A DNA stretch of 19,339 bases. Origin: BM520 sp964594665 (GTDB lineage: Bacteria > Bacteroidota > Bacteroidia > Bacteroidales > BM520). The notes beneath the pieces were generated by a model. It saw only the letters and a program-made list of their open reading frames with translations. It searched no databases and was not told the origin of the DNA. The stretch covers positions 1-19,339 of the forward strand of contig CAZQNY010000056.1 in the NCBI GenBank assembly GCA_964594665.1, given 5' to 3'. This document shows, in pieces, positions 16,146-19,339 of the stretch. The translations under genes and the position numbers were made by a program. Each line of letters opens with the position of its first letter. The stretch's first letter is position 1.

Positions 16146-18773
16146 ATGAAGCTCAGAAAAGGCATATTATTTCTCCTGTTTTTTACTCTTTCCTTGTCGG
16201 TGTTGGCGACACATCAACGGGCAGGTGAAATTATTTACCGCCACATCAGCGGGTTAACCTACGAAATTACCGTTATTACCTATACATACTCTATCAGTCC
16301 TGCTGATCGTTGCGAACTGGAAGTTATCTGGGGCGACGGCAATACCGGAATAATCCCACGTGTCAATGGTGAACCGGGAATAACACCGGGAGGTTTTTTC
16401 TGTGCACATACAGGCGAAATTGTTGATGAGCTTATTCGCAAAAATGTATACCAGGCACAGCATACTTTTGCCTCTGCCGGTGACTACCTTATCTCTGTTG
16501 AAGACCCCAACAGAAACTATGGCGTTATCAATATTCCCAATTCGGTCAATATTCCGCTTTATGTGGATACACGACTTTTAATAAATCCTTTTGTTGGGAC
16601 GAATAATTCCCCACAACTGCTTCTTCCACCCATCGACAAAGGGTGTGTTGGGCATCCTTTCCTGCACAACCCGGGAGCCTACGATCCTGATGGCGACAGC
16701 CTGGCATATGAACTGGTTGCCTGTCGTGGCGCTTCCGGTCTTGAAATACCCGGATACACTTTGCCCCAATCCAGCAAATCATTTACTATCAACGAATTTA
16801 CCGGTGATATTATCTGGGATTCACCCGTAATGCAGGGCGAATACAACATTGCCTTTCTTATTAAGGAATATCGCAACGGACAGCAAATTGGCTTTGTAAC
16901 CCGCGATATGCAGATTATTATCTCCTCCTGCGACAACGAAGCGCCTACCATAAACCTCCCCGCCGACACTTGTGTGATGGCTGGTGAACAGCTCAGGTTT
17001 ACAGTGACGGCTTCCGATGTGGATAACGACATTATTAACCTCACCGGCTACGGAGGACCTATGCTTGTTAATGACAGCCCCGCAGAATTCCCCGAAGCAG
17101 AAGGAACAGGCTACGTCGAAGCACAATTCCAATGGAATACCAACTGCTCACATATTCAAAAAGCTCCCTGGCAGGTATTCTTTAAAGCCATCGACGACAG
17201 CGAACCCATTAACCTGTCGGATATTAAATCAATGAATATAACAGTTATCGGACCACCGCCACAAATTAATGATATCCAAGCTGTTGGAAATAGCATCACC
17301 CTGGAATGGCTACCCTATGAATGCGATAATGCCTCAAAACTGGCCATCTACAGAAGAGCAGGAAGCTACCCCTATAATTACGGGCCCTGCGATACCGGAC
17401 TGCCCGAAAACTCAGGATATGTTAAAATTGCTGAAGTTGATGCCGATGGCGTGGCTCAGTATACAGATAATAACAACGGTGTCGGACTGGTTCATGGCAT
17501 TGAATATTGCTACCGAATGACAGCGCTCTTTCCCGGAGGCGCTGAATCCTATGTCTCAGAAGAATTTTGTACTGCATTGAAAAAAGATATGCCGGTCATT
17601 ACGCATGCTTCAATACTATCCACCAGCCAAACCAACGGCACTTCACAGGTAATGTGGTCGATGCCTGTGGAAATTGATTATGACCTCACGCCGGGACCCT
17701 TTAAATACCTTATTCATCGCATTGACCTGGAAACCAATACTGATATTCTGGTTGACTCATTGAGTAATCTAACGGACACGATATTCGATGATAGTCAACT
17801 TAACACACAAACAATACAATATGCTTACTATCTTGAGTTTATCAATGATACTCCGGGAAACCGGTTTATCATTGGGAATACAAGTATTGCACAAACGCCT
17901 TTTCTGTCGATCACTCCAACCGACAAACAATTAACTCTGTCATGGTCGGCCTCAACACCCTGGGTCAATGAATCCTGGGATATATTCAGGTTCAATGAAG
18001 TATCAGCACAATGGGACAGCATTGCAAATGTTACGGGCTCATCATACGATGACAAGGAGCTCATTAATGGCGAAGAATATTGCTATTTTGTCAGAGCCAG
18101 GGGATCGTATAATACAGCGGGGATCATATCGCCACTATTAAACCTTTCACAGGAAAACTGTGATATACCGGTTGACAACATCCCGCCATGCCCGGTGGTA
18201 TTATTTTCCTATACTGACTGTGACAACGTGGAGAATCACCTTTTCTGGACAAATCCTGAAACCACCTGTGGCACACAGGTTAGCAGTTACACCCTTTATG
18301 CAACCCCTGACCAGCTAACGGATTTTATACCTGTGGACTCTCTTTTTAGTGCAATGGACACAACCTATATCCATTCGTTTGGTAATGCCATAACCGGATG
18401 CTATTATGTAGTTGCTGTAGACGAAAGCGGCAACCGCAGTGAACCATCCAATATCCTGTGTATTCCCCACAACACCTGCTCAGTGTATCAGCTGCCCAAT
18501 GTATTTACACCCAACAGCGATGGTTACAACGACTATTTCAAACCCTTCCCCTACACTTCCATTGAAGCAATAAAGGCAGAAATCTTCAACCGTTACGGGC
18601 AGGTAGTCTTCCAAACCACCGACCCGGAGATCAACTGGGATGGCCGCAACCAGATTACCGGGGGAGATTGTTCTGAAGGAGTATATTTTTTCACCATCAA
18701 GCTACAGGAGATAACCCTGCAGGGCATTATGGAACGCACGGTAACAGGTATGGTTCATTTACTCAGGGAATAA
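16146..18773 (+). CDS. T9SS type B surface protein with fibronectin-like domains
   Basis: The 875-residue protein has a signal peptide (residues 1-21, ending SVLA/THQ). Its mature N-terminus begins HQRAGEIIYRHISG, a start common in gliding-motility-associated proteins. Around 263-365 lies an Ig/cadherin-like segment (ITVTASDVDNDI type). Four fibronectin-III-like segments follow at about 370-480, 487-580, 584-677 and 680-775 (TLSW, YCYRV-type strands). Residues about 781-875 form the gliding-motility-associated C-terminal domain (PNVFTPNSDGYNDYFKP, IFNRYGQVVF, WDGR, GVYFF), which is the type B T9SS sorting signal. It is probably a surface-anchored or extracellular adhesin or structural protein; no catalytic motif is seen. 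Many cysteines in pairs suggest disulfides. It is monocistronic by layout: divergent from the RSH gene and convergent with gapA. Confidence 0.93.
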   Translation: MKLRKGILFLLFFTLSLSVLATHQRAGEIIYRHISGLTYEITVITYTYSISPADRCELEVIWGDGNTGIIPRVNGEPGITPGGFFCAHTGEIVDELIRKNVYQAQHTFASAGDYLISVEDPNRNYGVINIPNSVNIPLYVDTRLLINPFVGTNNSPQLLLPPIDKGCVGHPFLHNPGAYDPDGDSLAYELVACRGASGLEIPGYTLPQSSKSFTINEFTGDIIWDSPVMQGEYNIAFLIKEYRNGQQIGFVTRDMQIIISSCDNEAPTINLPADTCVMAGEQLRFTVTASDVDNDIINLTGYGGPMLVNDSPAEFPEAEGTGYVEAQFQWNTNCSHIQKAPWQVFFKAIDDSEPINLSDIKSMNITVIGPPPQINDIQAVGNSITLEWLPYECDNASKLAIYRRAGSYPYNYGPCDTGLPENSGYVKIAEVDADGVAQYTDNNNGVGLVHGIEYCYRMTALFPGGAESYVSEEFCTALKKDMPVITHASILSTSQTNGTSQVMWSMPVEIDYDLTPGPFKYLIHRIDLETNTDILVDSLSNLTDTIFDDSQLNTQTIQYAYYLEFINDTPGNRFIIGNTSIAQTPFLSITPTDKQLTLSWSASTPWVNESWDIFRFNEVSAQWDSIANVTGSSYDDKELINGEEYCYFVRARGSYNTAGIISPLLNLSQENCDIPVDNIPPCPVVLFSYTDCDNVENHLFWTNPETTCGTQVSSYTLYATPDQLTDFIPVDSLFSAMDTTYIHSFGNAITGCYYVVAVDESGNRSEPSNILCIPHNTCSVYQLPNVFTPNSDGYNDYFKPFPYTSIEAIKAEIFNRYGQVVFQTTDPEINWDGRNQITGGDCSEGVYFFTIKLQEITLQGIMERTVTGMVHLLRE

Positions 18774-18801
18774 AAAAAAGCCCCGTAAAAAATTACGAGG
18801 C
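18772..18801 (-). terminator. Intrinsic terminator of gapA
   Basis: A stem of GCC-C-CGTAA (18780-18788) and TTACG-A-GGC (18793-18801), with one mismatch and a four-base A loop, is followed on the minus strand by a run of eight T (18772-18779 read in reverse). It ends gapA. The run overlaps the stop codon of the convergent surface-protein gene; in the plus direction no T-run follows. Confidence 0.88.
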
Positions 18802-18826
18802 AACATTAATATGAGAAAGCTGTTCT

Positions 18827-19339
18827 TTAGAACATTTTTGCAGCTAAGTCAACAACACGACAGGAGTAACCCCACTCATTATCGTACCACGACATCACCT
18901 TCACGGTTTTTCCCATTACCATTGTGCTTAATGCATCAAAGATAGAGGAGTGCTCGTTATGGATAATATCAACAGAAACGATAGGATCTTCTGTATACTC
19001 AAGGATACCTTTCATTGGGCCTTCAGCAGCGGCTTTCATAGCAGCGTTGATCTCTTCTTTTGTAGCCTCACGCTTGAGGTTTACAGTAAGGTCAACGAGT
19101 GATCCTGTTGGCGTGGGTACACGTACTGCACCACCATCGAGTTTGCCTTTAAGCTCAGGAATAACGATACCAACAGCTTTGGCAGCACCTGTAGTAGTAG
19201 GTATCTGGCTGACAGCGCAAGAGCGTGCACGGCGAAGATCACTGTGAGGAGCATCAAGAATCTGCTGATCGTTGGTATAAGCGTGGATGGTAGTCATAAA
19301 ACCATTCTCGATACCGAAAGTATCCTGGAGAACTTTTGC
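18827..19339 (-). CDS. gapA: Glyceraldehyde-3-phosphate dehydrogenase, C-terminal part
   Basis: The window holds 170 codons of the C-terminal part. The frame stays open to the window edge, where AKVLQDTFGIEN precedes MTTIHAYTNDQ, so the N-terminal NAD-binding domain and the catalytic Cys lie outside. Landmarks are TTIHAYTNDQ with the catalytic His, HSDLRRAR, PTTTGAAKAVG, RVPTPTGS and the C-terminal WYDNEWGYSCRVVDL. The enzyme makes 1,3-bisphosphoglycerate from glyceraldehyde 3-phosphate with NAD(P) in cytoplasmic glycolysis. Nothing looks broken. Which isoform of gap it is cannot be decided from this part. Confidence 0.97.
   Translation of the reverse strand, partial: AKVLQDTFGIENGFMTTIHAYTNDQQILDAPHSDLRRARSCAVSQIPTTTGAAKAVGIVIPELKGKLDGGAVRVPTPTGSLVDLTVNLKREATKEEINAAMKAAAEGPMKGILEYTEDPIVSVDIIHNEHSSIFDALSTMVMGKTVKVMSWYDNEWGYSCRVVDLAAKMF

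Noticed and set aside
18924..19247. Plus-strand 107-codon frame inside gapA
   Set aside because: It is antisense to highly conserved GAPDH sequence.

Overview
The window looks like chromosomal DNA of a Bacteroidota (Bacteroidetes) bacterium. Three things support this. Two large surface proteins carry C-terminal type IX secretion (T9SS) sorting domains, one type A and one type B. Several promoter candidates carry the phylum's TAnnTTTG -7 element. The core genes occur as rimP-nusA-infB, and as an RSH (RelA/SpoT), Fur-family, purA cluster. I see no tRNA or rRNA gene, insertion sequence, integrase or CRISPR array.

Layout. (1) Positions 1-2635, plus strand: the 3' part of a large T9SS surface protein with GGAIY (polymorphic outer-membrane-type) repeats. 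A 68-residue protein with a signal peptide, Pro/Gly linker, hydrophobic segment and basic tail follows. A perfect 28-base palindrome lies in the convergent gap after it. (2) 2713-5250, minus strand: an 845-residue secreted protein of unknown function. (3) 5504-6532, plus strand: a LacI-family regulator with a candidate self-operator. (4) 6582-11880, plus strand: a consensus promoter, a structured leader and the rimP-nusA-infB translation/transcription operon, closed by a strong bidirectional terminator. (5) 11900-16026, minus strand: a probable stress/nucleotide operon, RSH then Fur-family regulator then adenylosuccinate synthetase (purA). (6) 16146-18773, plus strand: an 875-residue multi-domain surface protein with a type B (gliding-motility-type) sorting domain. 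(7) 18827 to the window end, minus strand: the C-terminal part of glyceraldehyde-3-phosphate dehydrogenase with its terminator.

How the parts fit. rimP, nusA and infB serve 30S maturation, transcription elongation/termination and translation initiation. The leader hairpins suggest attenuation, possibly feedback through NusA. The RSH enzyme makes and degrades (p)ppGpp, a known inhibitor of adenylosuccinate synthetase, so the two genes may be functionally as well as physically linked. The Fur-family regulator between them lacks the cysteine pairs that hold structural zinc in most Fur proteins, and it has an AT-rich palindrome in its own promoter. The rest is mainly cell-surface biology.

The points most worth a second look are the rimP leader, the short CTERM-like protein, the cysteine-poor Fur protein with its operator candidate, the 28-base palindrome and the unassigned 845-residue secreted protein. 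None of these alone proves a new system, and most of the window is ordinary core-genome and surface-protein content.
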